DNA of 64,000 nt from Labrys sp. KNU-23 (GTDB taxonomy: Bacteria > Pseudomonadota > Alphaproteobacteria > Rhizobiales > Labraceae), in the NCBI RefSeq assembly GCF_008330945.1, contig NZ_CP043489.1, forward strand, positions 4,971,501 through 5,035,500, given 5' to 3'. The notes beneath the pieces were generated by a model. It saw only the letters and a program-made list of their open reading frames with translations, did not search any database and was not told the DNA's origin. Below, piece by piece: positions 50,602 through 58,301 of the stretch. The position numbers and the translations under genes were made by a program. Position 1 is the first letter of the stretch. Every line of letters starts with the position of its first letter.

Positions 50602-51660
50602 TCAGAGCTGCAACTCCAGATCGGCGGTGACAGGCGTGGCGTCGTCGCGATCGAGGCTTGCTTCATAGCCGCGCACACGCAGGCTGCCCTGGCGGGCATC
50701 GGCTTCGACGGCAAGCCGGGTGATGGCGTTGCGCAGGGGCGGCTGCACCCAGGCGAAGGGCGCCATCGCCCGGCCGGCATGGGCGGCGATCGCCCTGCGG
50801 CGGTTGGGACTGTCGCTTTCGGAAGGCGCGCCGCCGTTCCAGCCGGGCGCGTTGGCCCAATCATTGGCGGCCGCCACCGGGCCGGCCTGCGTGACGAAAG
50901 CCTCGGGCCTGCGCTCGATCACGCACGTCTCGGCGGGCGAAAGGCCCGCCAGCGTGAAGATCGTCTCTGCGGCGATCGGTATGCGTTCCATGAGATCCCG
51001 CGCCGTGGCGAAATCCGGAGCTTCCTCGCAGACGCGTCGAAGCAGGTGCATGGCTGGCATCAGGCCGCGCCGCAAGCCGGACAGGGCCGGCACGATCGCG
51101 CCGCTGGCGCTCGCCGCGCCAGCCGGCGCCGGGCCCTTGTTGATCGAGGCGGCAAAGCGGCCCGGCGCCAAGGCCGTCAGCACGCCCACGGCACCCGGCC
51201 AGGTCACATTGAAGAACTCACCGGCAGGACCGCGCTGCCGAACGACTTCGACAAAACGGCCAAGGCCGTCAAAATCCCAATCGAGCGTCCGCAGCAGTCG
51301 GGCGCTGCGTCCATCGGGCGCCGCTGCCGCCAGCGTGGTGCAACCCCATTCATAGGCTGCATTGATCAGGAAGGCGCCCGGCATCGGCAGGAGCGCAGCG
51401 ATCGCCTCGATCTCGCCGACATAGGGGGAGGGGCTGGCGAGCAGCCAGGCATGGGCGCCGGTGTCGAGTTCGGCCACCTTGCCATGGGTCTCTGCCGGCA
51501 TTGAAATCAGGCAGGAACGCAGCAGCGCCCGCACGGTATCCAGGCGGGCCCGAGCGTGTCCGACCGGGCCGCTGTCGCGCGCGTCGAAGATGGGAATGGG
51601 CGGCAACAGGGCTGCGGGGCCTCTCTGTACGCCGATGCGAGGAAAGGGGATCACGCTCAT
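50602..51660 (-). CDS. Ntn-hydrolase, acid ceramidase/NAAA or C45 acyltransferase-like
   Basis: A 352-aa predicted N-terminal-nucleophile amidohydrolase. AAYEWGCTTLAAAAPDGRSARLLRTLDWDFDGLGRF contains the presumed nucleophile C107, which in this family becomes N-terminal after autocleavage, and the RTLDWD motif. NVTWPGAVGVLTALAPGRFAASINKGPAP corresponds to the GxxG/N oxyanion region. Family members hydrolyse N-acyl amides (ceramide, N-acylethanolamine, penicillin side chains). The ATG at 51660 starts MSVIPFPRIG; upstream in-frame ATGs extend into a probable promoter. Confidence 0.75.
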   Translation of the reverse strand: MSVIPFPRIGVQRGPAALLPPIPIFDARDSGPVGHARARLDTVRALLRSCLISMPAETHGKVAELDTGAHAWLLASPSPYVGEIEAIAALLPMPGAFLINAAYEWGCTTLAAAAPDGRSARLLRTLDWDFDGLGRFVEVVRQRGPAGEFFNVTWPGAVGVLTALAPGRFAASINKGPAPAGAASASGAIVPALSGLRRGLMPAMHLLRRVCEEAPDFATARDLMERIPIAAETIFTLAGLSPAETCVIERRPEAFVTQAGPVAAANDWANAPGWNGGAPSESDSPNRRRAIAAHAGRAMAPFAWVQPPLRNAITRLAVEADARQGSLRVRGYEASLDRDDATPVTADLELQL

Positions 51661-52107
51661 GCCGAGCTCCCGCCTGAAGAAGTTCTCCGAAATTATCGAA
51701 GCTTTGTGATGTATTGTCATCCAACAAAATGATGATCGAGGCTTTTGTGTACTCGGCTCTTTCATCGAGCCGCCTGGGCACTCCCCGATCCGCATGGTCT
51801 TGAGCCAGCGAGTTTTGCATGGTTTTTCACTTGGTAAAGCGTGTTGCGTGCTGCAAGTTGACGTAAAAACCGACTGTTACAGGAACGCAACAACCTTTCT
51901 GAATTGAGACATCGATGTGACGGTTTCGCGATCAAGCGGGGGCGCTGCCCGTTACGGACCATCGAATATTCTGGTACGAAGAATCATGAGTTCGAATGAG
52001 CCGTCCGCGGGCAGTACTTACTTGTTCGTGGTCTGACAAAAGCAAAAAACGGTTGAGATTACTCAGCTGGACCTGCCGTAGCGGCGGGTCATGATATGGG
52101 GGAACGA
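51661..52107. other. 447-bp intergenic region between divergent genes
   Basis: No gene is credible. It must hold the promoters of the Ntn-hydrolase gene and the FadL-type porin gene. A TTGACG hexamer at 51858-51863 resembles a -35 element but no matching -10 was found at the right distance. No palindrome of note. Confidence 0.45.
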
Positions 52108-53391
52108 ATGCCAAGAAAAACTCAACTCGCATTCCTGCTGATGGCCGGCGTTTCGCTGACGGCGAGCCAGGCCTATGCCGGCTCCTTCATGCTGCGCGAG
52201 CAGAGCACGATTGGTCTTGGCCAGGGCTTTGCCGGCGTCGCGGCGGGATCGGCTGGCCTCAGCTCCATGTATTGGAACCCGGCGACGATGACCTTCGTTC
52301 CGGGCTGGCAATCGGAGTGGGTCCTCAACGGTATCTTCCCTCAGTCCGACATCAAGCCATACAGTGTCGGCAGCATAGCCAGAGACTGGCCCTCGACGGG
52401 GGATATCGGCCAGGACAGTTTCCTTGCAGCTGGCTATACCTCCTACCAGGTCAATGACAGGCTCTGGATCGGCCTTGCTACCAACACGCCGTTCGGCTTG
52501 GTCACCAAAAACCCCTTCAATGCGCCTGGGCAGGTTTACGCGCGCACCTCCAAGGTCGCCTCCTTCGATATCAATCCCAACATTGCCTATAAGGTAACGG
52601 ACTGGTTGTCGGTCGGTGTCGGCTTCCAGGCCATGTATTTCAAGACACGGCTCGGTCAGGCGATTTCCCCAGATCTTAACGCTCCAAATGCGACCCTTCG
52701 GGGCGATAGCTGGGGCTATGGCTTCACCGCGGGTGTCACCATCACCCCGATCGAGGGAACCGTAATCGGCATAGGCTACCGTTCCTCCGTCAAGCAGGAC
52801 CTGGAGGGCAATTTGCGCACTCCGCTGGGACGGACTGGAGTCAAGGCCGATCTGGAACTCCCGGATCAGTTGACCATTGGCATCACGCAAACCGTTACGC
52901 CTGATCTCACGCTTTCCGCCGGTTTCGAATGGACGAAATGGAGCAGATTCGGTGTAATTCCCGTCATCGCGACGTCGGGACCCGCAACGGGCGGCCAAGT
53001 GGCGACTCTGCCGTTCAAATATGATGACGGCTACTATGTTTCAGTGGGTGGTGAGTATGCCTGGAGCCCGGAGCTAACACTCCGCGCCGGCCTCGGCTAT
53101 GAATGGTCGCCGATTTCCGACTTCAATCGTGATCTGCGTCTGCCGGACAGCGATCGCATCCACGCGTCGATCGGCCTGGGCTACAAGATCAACAACAAGC
53201 TCTCAGTCGATCTTGCCTATTCGCATCTGTTCACAGTGAACGGTGATATCAAGCTCAATGCCCGTAACCCTCATTATGTGGGGTTGCCCTATTTCGCCAA
53301 GACGGACTCGTCCGTCGACATCGTTTCGGCCAGCTTGACCTATCGCTGGGATGATCCGGGTGAGCCCAACCAGCCGGGCATCTTCAAGTAA
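52108..53391 (+). CDS. OmpP1/FadL/TodX family outer membrane transporter
   Basis: A 427-aa outer membrane beta-barrel for long-chain fatty acids or other hydrophobic compounds. The signal peptide (KTQLAFLLMAGVSLTASQAYA) is followed by GSFMLREQSTIGLGQGFAGVAAG, the conserved FadL plug/hatch start, then SSMYWNPATM. Alternating aromatic/hydrophobic strands continue to the C-terminus. The ATG at 52108 follows TGGGGGAACGA. A perfect bidirectional terminator follows. Confidence 0.93.
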   Translation: MPRKTQLAFLLMAGVSLTASQAYAGSFMLREQSTIGLGQGFAGVAAGSAGLSSMYWNPATMTFVPGWQSEWVLNGIFPQSDIKPYSVGSIARDWPSTGDIGQDSFLAAGYTSYQVNDRLWIGLATNTPFGLVTKNPFNAPGQVYARTSKVASFDINPNIAYKVTDWLSVGVGFQAMYFKTRLGQAISPDLNAPNATLRGDSWGYGFTAGVTITPIEGTVIGIGYRSSVKQDLEGNLRTPLGRTGVKADLELPDQLTIGITQTVTPDLTLSAGFEWTKWSRFGVIPVIATSGPATGGQVATLPFKYDDGYYVSVGGEYAWSPELTLRAGLGYEWSPISDFNRDLRLPDSDRIHASIGLGYKINNKLSVDLAYSHLFTVNGDIKLNARNPHYVGLPYFAKTDSSVDIVSASLTYRWDDPGEPNQPGIFK

Positions 53392-53410
53392 GACGCTGAA
53401 TTTCCAATAA

Positions 53411-53452
53411 AAAAAGCCTTCGCGCAGGTTCATGCCGGCGCGAAGGCTTTTT
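53411..53452. terminator. Bidirectional intrinsic terminator
   Basis: AAAAAGCCTTCGCGC (53411-53425) and GCGCGAAGGCTTTTT (53438-53452) form a perfect 15-bp stem with a 12-nt loop and A/T tracts on both flanks. It ends the FadL-type gene and probably also the convergent FAH-family gene. Confidence 0.93.
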
Positions 53453-53545
53453 CATGTTGTGCTGTCCAGCCTTGCAACACCTGGCACCCTTCCTCCCGCC
53501 GAGCGGGGAAGGGCGCCGGTCATGCCGTCAGGGCTGGCGGAACGC

Positions 53546-54394
53546 TCAGGCGCTCCAGGCAACCGTGGACTGGCGCTGGTCGCCGAGCTTCTCGATGCCG
53601 AGCGTCATCACATTGCCGGGCTTGAGATAGCGCGGCGGCTTCATGCCCATGCCGACGCCGGGAGGTGTACCGGTGGTGATGACGTCGCCCGGTTCCAGGA
53701 TCAGGAACTGCGAAATGTAGTGCACGATGTGGGCGACGCCGAAGATCATCGTCTTGGTCGAGCCGGTCTGCACGCGCTGGCCGTCGACATCGAGCCACAT
53801 GGAAAGGTTCTGGACGTCGCCGACTTCGTCGGGGGTAACCAGCCAGGGGCCGAGCGGACCGAAGGTCGGGCAGCCCTTGCCCTTCATCCACTGGCCGGAG
53901 CGCTCGATCTGGTAGGCGCGCTCGGAGACGTCGTTGCAGACGGCATAGCCGGCGACGTAGGAGAGGGCATCCTTCTCCTCGACATAGGAAGCGCGGCTGC
54001 CGATGACGATGGCCAGCTCCACTTCCCAATCCGTCTTCTCCGAGCCGCGCGGAATGACGACGTCGTCATTGGGGCCGACCACGCAGGACGGTGCCTTGTT
54101 GAACAGCACCGGTTCCTGGGGGATCGGCATGTTGCTCTCGGCGGCGTGGTCGGCATAGTTGAGGCCGACCGCGATGAAGTTGCCGGGCTGGGCGACGCAG
54201 GAGCCCAGGCGCGGATTGCCGGTCACTTCCGGCAGTGAGGCTGGCGCGAGGGCGGCGATCCGGGCCAAAGACTGCGGCGAGAGGGCGTCGCCCTTCCAAT
54301 CGGCGACATGTGCCGACAAGTCCCTGATCTTGCCATCCGCATCGATCAGGCCGGGCTTTTCCGAGCCCGGCTTGCCATACCGTACCAGCTTCAT
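53546..54394 (-). CDS. Fumarylacetoacetate hydrolase family protein
   Basis: A 282-aa FAH-fold enzyme, hydrolysing or lyasing a 1,3-diketo or 2-keto acid. FIAVGLNYADHAAESNMPIPQEPVLFNKAPSCVVGPNDDVVIP is the hallmark segment. The metal ligands are E and E in DWEVELAIVIG and D in GYAVCNDVSERAYQ; TGTPPGVGMGMKPPRYLKPGN closes the site. The sequence is closest in style to 2,4-diketo-3-deoxy-L-fuconate hydrolase and ureidoglycolate-lyase-like members; substrate not assignable. Confidence 0.88.
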   Translation of the reverse strand: MKLVRYGKPGSEKPGLIDADGKIRDLSAHVADWKGDALSPQSLARIAALAPASLPEVTGNPRLGSCVAQPGNFIAVGLNYADHAAESNMPIPQEPVLFNKAPSCVVGPNDDVVIPRGSEKTDWEVELAIVIGSRASYVEEKDALSYVAGYAVCNDVSERAYQIERSGQWMKGKGCPTFGPLGPWLVTPDEVGDVQNLSMWLDVDGQRVQTGSTKTMIFGVAHIVHYISQFLILEPGDVITTGTPPGVGMGMKPPRYLKPGNVMTLGIEKLGDQRQSTVAWSA

Positions 54395-54698
54395 ATGTGG
54401 AGTCCTTTAGTCGAGAGCTGCAGCCCTTGGGGCCGTTCTTGAAATCATCGATCATGAAGGCCGGTCTGTATCGGGCGTGCGCCCTCGATCGGCCGGGGCG
54501 GATCATGCCCGAACGAGGGGACCTATCGCAAGTATTGTCTGAGAAATGACTGCGATTGTTTCCTCGGATGCGCCCGTATCTCGCCGTTTGAGGAAGCAAG
54601 GGCGCGCAAGATGCCCATCCCGTCCGGTAACAAGAAAGCCCGCGCAACTCGAATTGCGCGGGCTTCGTCATCATTCGTTGAAAGCACGCATGGCGCCA
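54395..54698. other. 304-bp intergenic region with a terminator and a repeat remnant
   Basis: No gene is seen. A stretch GGCGCGCAAGATGCCCATCC at 54601-54620 resembles the right half of the dispersed repeats (GCAAGATG plus arm), without a matching left arm. A strong terminator occupies 54638-54663. The left end holds the promoter of the FAH-family gene. Confidence 0.4.
54638..54663 (-). terminator. Intrinsic terminator of the DUF2852 gene
   Basis: GCCCGCGCAA and TTGCGCGGGC form a perfect 10-bp stem with a 6-nt loop. On the minus strand it is followed by TTTCTTGTT, 36 bp beyond the DUF2852 stop codon. Confidence 0.85.
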
Positions 54699-55124
54699 TC
54701 AGGCGGAATGGCTGTCGCCGCCGTTGCGATTGGCGTTGCGCTCGGCCATGAAGCGATCGAACTCTTCCTTGTCGCGGGCGCGGCGCAGATTGGTGACGAA
54801 TTCGGAGAAGGCGCGGCCTTCTTCCTCGAGCCGTCGGCGTTCCTCTTCCAGGCGACGCAGCGTCTCGCGGCGATAGTCATCGAAAGCCGCATTGCCGGTG
54901 GCGGACCAGCCATGGCCGGCATAGCTGCGCTGATCGCGGCCGAAACCGGCGAATTCGGCCTTGGCCCGCTCGAAGCCCTCACGCACCTTTTCCCTAGGGA
55001 AGCGGTCGCCCCAGATGAAATAGGCCAGCGCCGCCAGGCCAAGCGGCCACCAGATCAGAAACCCGGCGATCACCGCCACGACATGCAGCGGATGCCAGCG
55101 GCCACGCGTAGAACAAGAGGTCAT
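54699..55124 (-). CDS. DUF2852 domain protein
   Basis: A 141-aa protein of unknown function found mainly in alphaproteobacteria. One N-terminal membrane helix (LHVVAVIAGFLIWWPLGLAALAYFIWG) is followed by RFPREKVREGFERAKAEFAG and a charged coiled coil ending FDRFMAERNANRNGG. The pattern ETLRRLEEERRRLEEEGRAFSEFVTNLRRARDKEEFDRFMAER is the family signature. It has its own strong terminator. Confidence 0.9.
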   Translation of the reverse strand: MTSCSTRGRWHPLHVVAVIAGFLIWWPLGLAALAYFIWGDRFPREKVREGFERAKAEFAGFGRDQRSYAGHGWSATGNAAFDDYRRETLRRLEEERRRLEEEGRAFSEFVTNLRRARDKEEFDRFMAERNANRNGGDSHSA

Positions 55125-55438
55125 TATCCTCTCCCATGTTGCAACCCAGCAATCGAGGAATTGGGGGTGGCGAGGGGCGGCTGCAAGGGTACAAGCCGAA
55201 GTTGTGTCCGATTTAATCTTGACGGAAGGGAATGGCGACCTTGTCCGCCTGTGTCGCAGAGCTGTGGCAGCATTGTCATAAAATCATGAACTGAATCGTG
55301 TTTGTGACAGCCATGACGGGTCGTCGGTCCCGCCGGTGCCTGGAGTAGAGCGTGTCACGGCAGGAACCCGCCTTGCTCCGACACTTCGGCCCGACATTCG
55401 ATCCGACGACACGTCTGGGGCCGGTTGAGGATGGTGCC
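55125..55438. promoter_or_regulatory. 314-bp divergent promoter region upstream of the PlcP-like gene
   Basis: It holds the promoters of the DUF2852 gene (minus) and the metallophosphoesterase gene (plus). A Pho-box-like sequence is seen at 55273-55290. No gene is visible. Confidence 0.45.
55273..55290 (+). promoter_or_regulatory. Weak Pho-box candidate
   Basis: TTGTCATAAAATCATGAA matches the first half-site and AT spacer of the PhoB box (CTGTCAT-A-rich) well but the second half poorly. It is about 150 bp upstream of the PlcP-like gene, where phosphate control would make sense. Confidence 0.3.
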
Positions 55439-56254
55439 ATGAACAGCGAAAGCGAAGGCACGCGCTATCGAGCGCTCTTTATCTCGGATGTGCATCTTGG
55501 GACGCGTGGTTGTCAGGCCAGTATGCTGCTCGACTTCCTGCGCGCCTATGACGCCGAGACGATCTACCTGGTCGGCGACATCGTCGATGCATGGCAGTTG
55601 AAAAGCGGCTGGTACTGGCCGCAGGCGCATAACGACGTGGTGCAGAAGCTGCTGCGCAAGGCCCGCAAGGGCGCGCGCATGGTCTATATTCCCGGCAATC
55701 ACGACGAATTCCTGCGTGATTTCCCCGGGCATCATTTCGGTGGCATCGAGGTGATCGAGCAGACCGTACACGTGGCCGCCGACGGCAAGCGCTACCTGGT
55801 GATGCATGGCGATGCCTTCGACGTGGTGGTGCGCCACGCCAAATGGCTGGCCTTGCTGGGCGACTGGGCCTATGTCACGGCCCTGGGTGTCAATACCTGG
55901 CTGAACGCCATTCGCCGGCGCCTCGGCCTGTCATACTGGTCGCTGTCCGCCTGGGCCAAGCTCAAGGTGAAGAACGCCGTCAGTTTCATCGGCCATTTCG
56001 AGGAGACCCTGGCCAAGGAAGCCAAGCGGCTGAATTGCGATGGCGTCATCTGCGGCCACATCCATCACGCCACCTTGCGCGACCTCGACGGCGTCACCTA
56101 CATCAATTCCGGCGATTGGGTGGAAAGCTGCACGGCCATCGTCGAGCATTTCGATGGTCGTTTCGAACTGGTGCGCTGGAGCGAACTCGTTCGCCAGACC
56201 GACAAGCCGCCGGCCGTCCAGGGCGAAGCCCTGGTGCCTCAGCGCGCTGCCTGA
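55439..56254 (+). CDS. Metallophosphoesterase, LpxH-like/PlcP-type phospholipase
   Basis: A 271-aa calcineurin-like phosphoesterase. The metal motifs are DVHLG, GDIVDAW, GNHDE, MHGD and GHIHHA, with LSYWSLSAWAKLKVKNAVSFIGHFEETLAKEA as the helical cap. Automated pipelines call this group UDP-2,3-diacylglucosamine diphosphatase, but Sinorhizobium PlcP, a phospholipase C that degrades phospholipids during phosphate limitation, belongs here. The next gene, 9 bp downstream, is a GT4 glycosyltransferase, as in the rhizobial plcP/agt pair, which favours the lipid-remodelling role over lipid A synthesis. ATG at 55439. Confidence 0.85.
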   Translation: MNSESEGTRYRALFISDVHLGTRGCQASMLLDFLRAYDAETIYLVGDIVDAWQLKSGWYWPQAHNDVVQKLLRKARKGARMVYIPGNHDEFLRDFPGHHFGGIEVIEQTVHVAADGKRYLVMHGDAFDVVVRHAKWLALLGDWAYVTALGVNTWLNAIRRRLGLSYWSLSAWAKLKVKNAVSFIGHFEETLAKEAKRLNCDGVICGHIHHATLRDLDGVTYINSGDWVESCTAIVEHFDGRFELVRWSELVRQTDKPPAVQGEALVPQRAA

Positions 56255-56263
56255 GCCGAGGCC

Positions 56264-57328
56264 GTGAAGATCCTGATCGCCACCGATGCCTGGCGGCCAC
56301 AGGTCAATGGCGTCGTACGTTCGCTGGAACAGACGGCCGCGGCTGCGTTGCAGCAAGGCGTCGAGATCGGGTTTCTGGCACCGGACCGCTTCTGGTCGGT
56401 GCCGATGCCCTCCTATCCGGAAATCCGCCTCGCCATGCCGCCGCTCGGTGCCATCGAGCGCCATATCGAGGCCGAGAAGCCGGATTATGTCCATATCGCC
56501 ACCGAGGGGCCGATCGGCCTGCTCACCCGCCGAGCCTGCCTCAAGAAGGGGCGCCCCTTCACCACCAGCTATCACACGCGCTTTCCCGAATATCTCGCCG
56601 CGCGCGTCCCGGTGCCGCTCGATTGGAGTTATCGCTGGATCAGGCGGTTCCACAATGCCGGAGCGGGTACCATGGTCTCGACCCCGGCCTTGGAGCGTGA
56701 ACTGGCGGGACGCGGTTTCAAGCGGTTGATGCGCTGGTCGCGAGGGGTCGATGCCGAATTGTACCAGCCCAGGCCGGTACGCATCTTCGATCTGCCCGGA
56801 CCCATCTTCCTCTATGTCGGCCGGGTTGCGGTCGAGAAGAACATCGAGGCCTTTCTCAGTCTCGACCTGCCCGGTTCGAAAGTGGTGGTGGGCGGTGGCC
56901 CGGCCTTGGAGATGCTGCGTTCGCGCTATCCAGCCGTTCGCTTCGCCGGCATGCTGGAAGGGGAGGAACTGGCAAGGGCCTATGCGTCGGCAGATGTCTT
57001 CGTGTTTCCGAGCCTGACTGACACCTTCGGCATCGTCCTGCTCGAAGCGATGGCCAGCGGCCTGCCGGTGGCGGCTTTTCCAGTGACGGGGCCGATCGAC
57101 GTGATCAGCACCGGCAAGACGGGTATCCTCGACAACGACCTCGCCCGCGCGGCGCTGGCCTGCCTCGAGCTCAAGCCTGCCGATGCCCGGGCGGAGGCGC
57201 TGAAATACTCCTGGGATGCTTGCGCCCGCCAATTCATCGCCAATGTGGTGGAAGCCTGCAGCCGGGCAAAGACCACGCCTGCGCCATCCGGGGCGGTCAA
57301 CCAGGGGCGGACTAGGCTGCCGGCTTGA
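56264..57328 (+). CDS. GT4-family lipid glycosyltransferase (Agt-like)
   Basis: A 354-aa GT-B glycosyltransferase. The N-terminal acceptor domain starts MKILIATDAWRPQVNGVVRSLEQT; the C-terminal donor domain has FLYVGRVAVEKNIEAFLSLDLPGSKVVVGGGP and the nucleotide-sugar motif SLTDTFGIVLLEAMASGLPVAAFPVTGP. Agrobacterium Agt, encoded beside plcP, glycosylates diacylglycerol to make phosphorus-free membrane lipids; this gene has the same partner. The GTG start at 56264 comes 9 bp after the PlcP-like stop with GAGG just upstream. Confidence 0.85.
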   Translation: MKILIATDAWRPQVNGVVRSLEQTAAAALQQGVEIGFLAPDRFWSVPMPSYPEIRLAMPPLGAIERHIEAEKPDYVHIATEGPIGLLTRRACLKKGRPFTTSYHTRFPEYLAARVPVPLDWSYRWIRRFHNAGAGTMVSTPALERELAGRGFKRLMRWSRGVDAELYQPRPVRIFDLPGPIFLYVGRVAVEKNIEAFLSLDLPGSKVVVGGGPALEMLRSRYPAVRFAGMLEGEELARAYASADVFVFPSLTDTFGIVLLEAMASGLPVAAFPVTGPIDVISTGKTGILDNDLARAALACLELKPADARAEALKYSWDACARQFIANVVEACSRAKTTPAPSGAVNQGRTRLPA

Positions 57329-57466
57329 CTGCAAGCGAGCGCCTGCGATTCAAGGGCCATGCAAAAGCCTGGATCGGCGCTTCTCGCAACGTGCTGCCGT
57401 CAATCAGTCATTTCGGCGCGACCTGAGCGAGGCGCCAGGCTCAGGAGTTGAGGCGATTGCCGAGGT

Positions 57467-58108
57467 TCATACCCGCGACAGCAACAGCCGGATGCCGGCG
57501 AAGCCGAAGAACAGGGCCAGCGTGGCTTCGATCCAGCGCCTGGCCTTCTGATAGAGGCGCACCATGGGGCGGGCGGAAAAGATCAGGGCATAGCCGCCGA
57601 AGGTGGCCAGGCCGATCATGGCGCAGCCGAGAATGATGGCCAAGGCCGTATGCCCCGGCGCGTCGGATTTCAAGCCAAGCGACATGATGGCGATCCAGGC
57701 AAGGATCGATTTGGGATTGGTCAAATGCAGCATCAGGCCGCGCCAATAGAGCCGGCGGTAATCGATAGGCCCGCGCTCTTGCCGTGCCTCGTCCTGGCCA
57801 GGCCTGAGGGCGGAACAGGCCGATTTGATCGCCAGATAGAGAAGATAGAGGCCGCCGCCGATCTTGATGGCGGTAAGGGCATTGGCATAGGCGGCGAGAA
57901 GAGTGGAAACGCCGGTTGCCGCCAGTAGGGCCCAGATCATCGAGCCCGTCATGATGCCGGCCGCCAGCACCAGCGCGGGCAGGCGACCCTGCCCCATGGC
58001 GACGCCCATGATGGCCATGTTGCTCGGACCCGGGCTGGCGACAGCGATGGTATAGAGCGTGTAGACGGCGAGCAGGGCATGGAACTGATACAACAGGGCG
58101 TCACCCAT
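57467..58108 (-). CDS. LysE family amino-acid/metabolite exporter
   Basis: A 213-aa membrane exporter with about six helices. LYTIAVASPGPSNMAIMGVAMGQGRLPALVLAAGIMTGSMIWALLAATGVSTLLA is the RhtB/LysE signature, and LHLTNPKSILAWIAIMSLGL lies in the middle. Substrates of the family include homoserine, threonine, lysine and other small amino compounds. The ATG at 58108 (MGDALLYQFHALLAVYTLY) is preferred because the longer frame upstream shows no family similarity and crosses a terminator. Confidence 0.88.
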   Translation of the reverse strand: MGDALLYQFHALLAVYTLYTIAVASPGPSNMAIMGVAMGQGRLPALVLAAGIMTGSMIWALLAATGVSTLLAAYANALTAIKIGGGLYLLYLAIKSACSALRPGQDEARQERGPIDYRRLYWRGLMLHLTNPKSILAWIAIMSLGLKSDAPGHTALAIILGCAMIGLATFGGYALIFSARPMVRLYQKARRWIEATLALFFGFAGIRLLLSRV

Positions 58109-58230
58109 CGGGAACGTCTCACTGAAACGCCGAGCTTTGGCGCGTGGGCGGATAGACGACAGACAATAGCGGCACATGGCATCTGCGCAAGTGCGACCTC
58201 GGCAAGGCAGCCATGCCGTCGGTGCGACGA

Positions 58231-58256
58231 AAAAGGCCCCGAATTCGGGGCCTTTT
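58231..58256. terminator. Bidirectional intrinsic terminator
   Basis: AAAAGGCCCCG and CGGGGCCTTTT form a perfect 11-bp stem around AATT. On the minus strand it ends the giant coiled-coil gene, 45 bp after its stop codon. Confidence 0.9.
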
Positions 58257-58301
58257 CCATTCTCAACCAAACGGTTGAGGAAGGTCGGTTTCCGGCGGGG
58301 C

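Noticed and set aside
55439..56254. Assigning lpxH
   Set aside because: Gene context with a GT4 lipid glycosyltransferase and similarity in layout to the plcP/agt pair make the lipid A role less likely.
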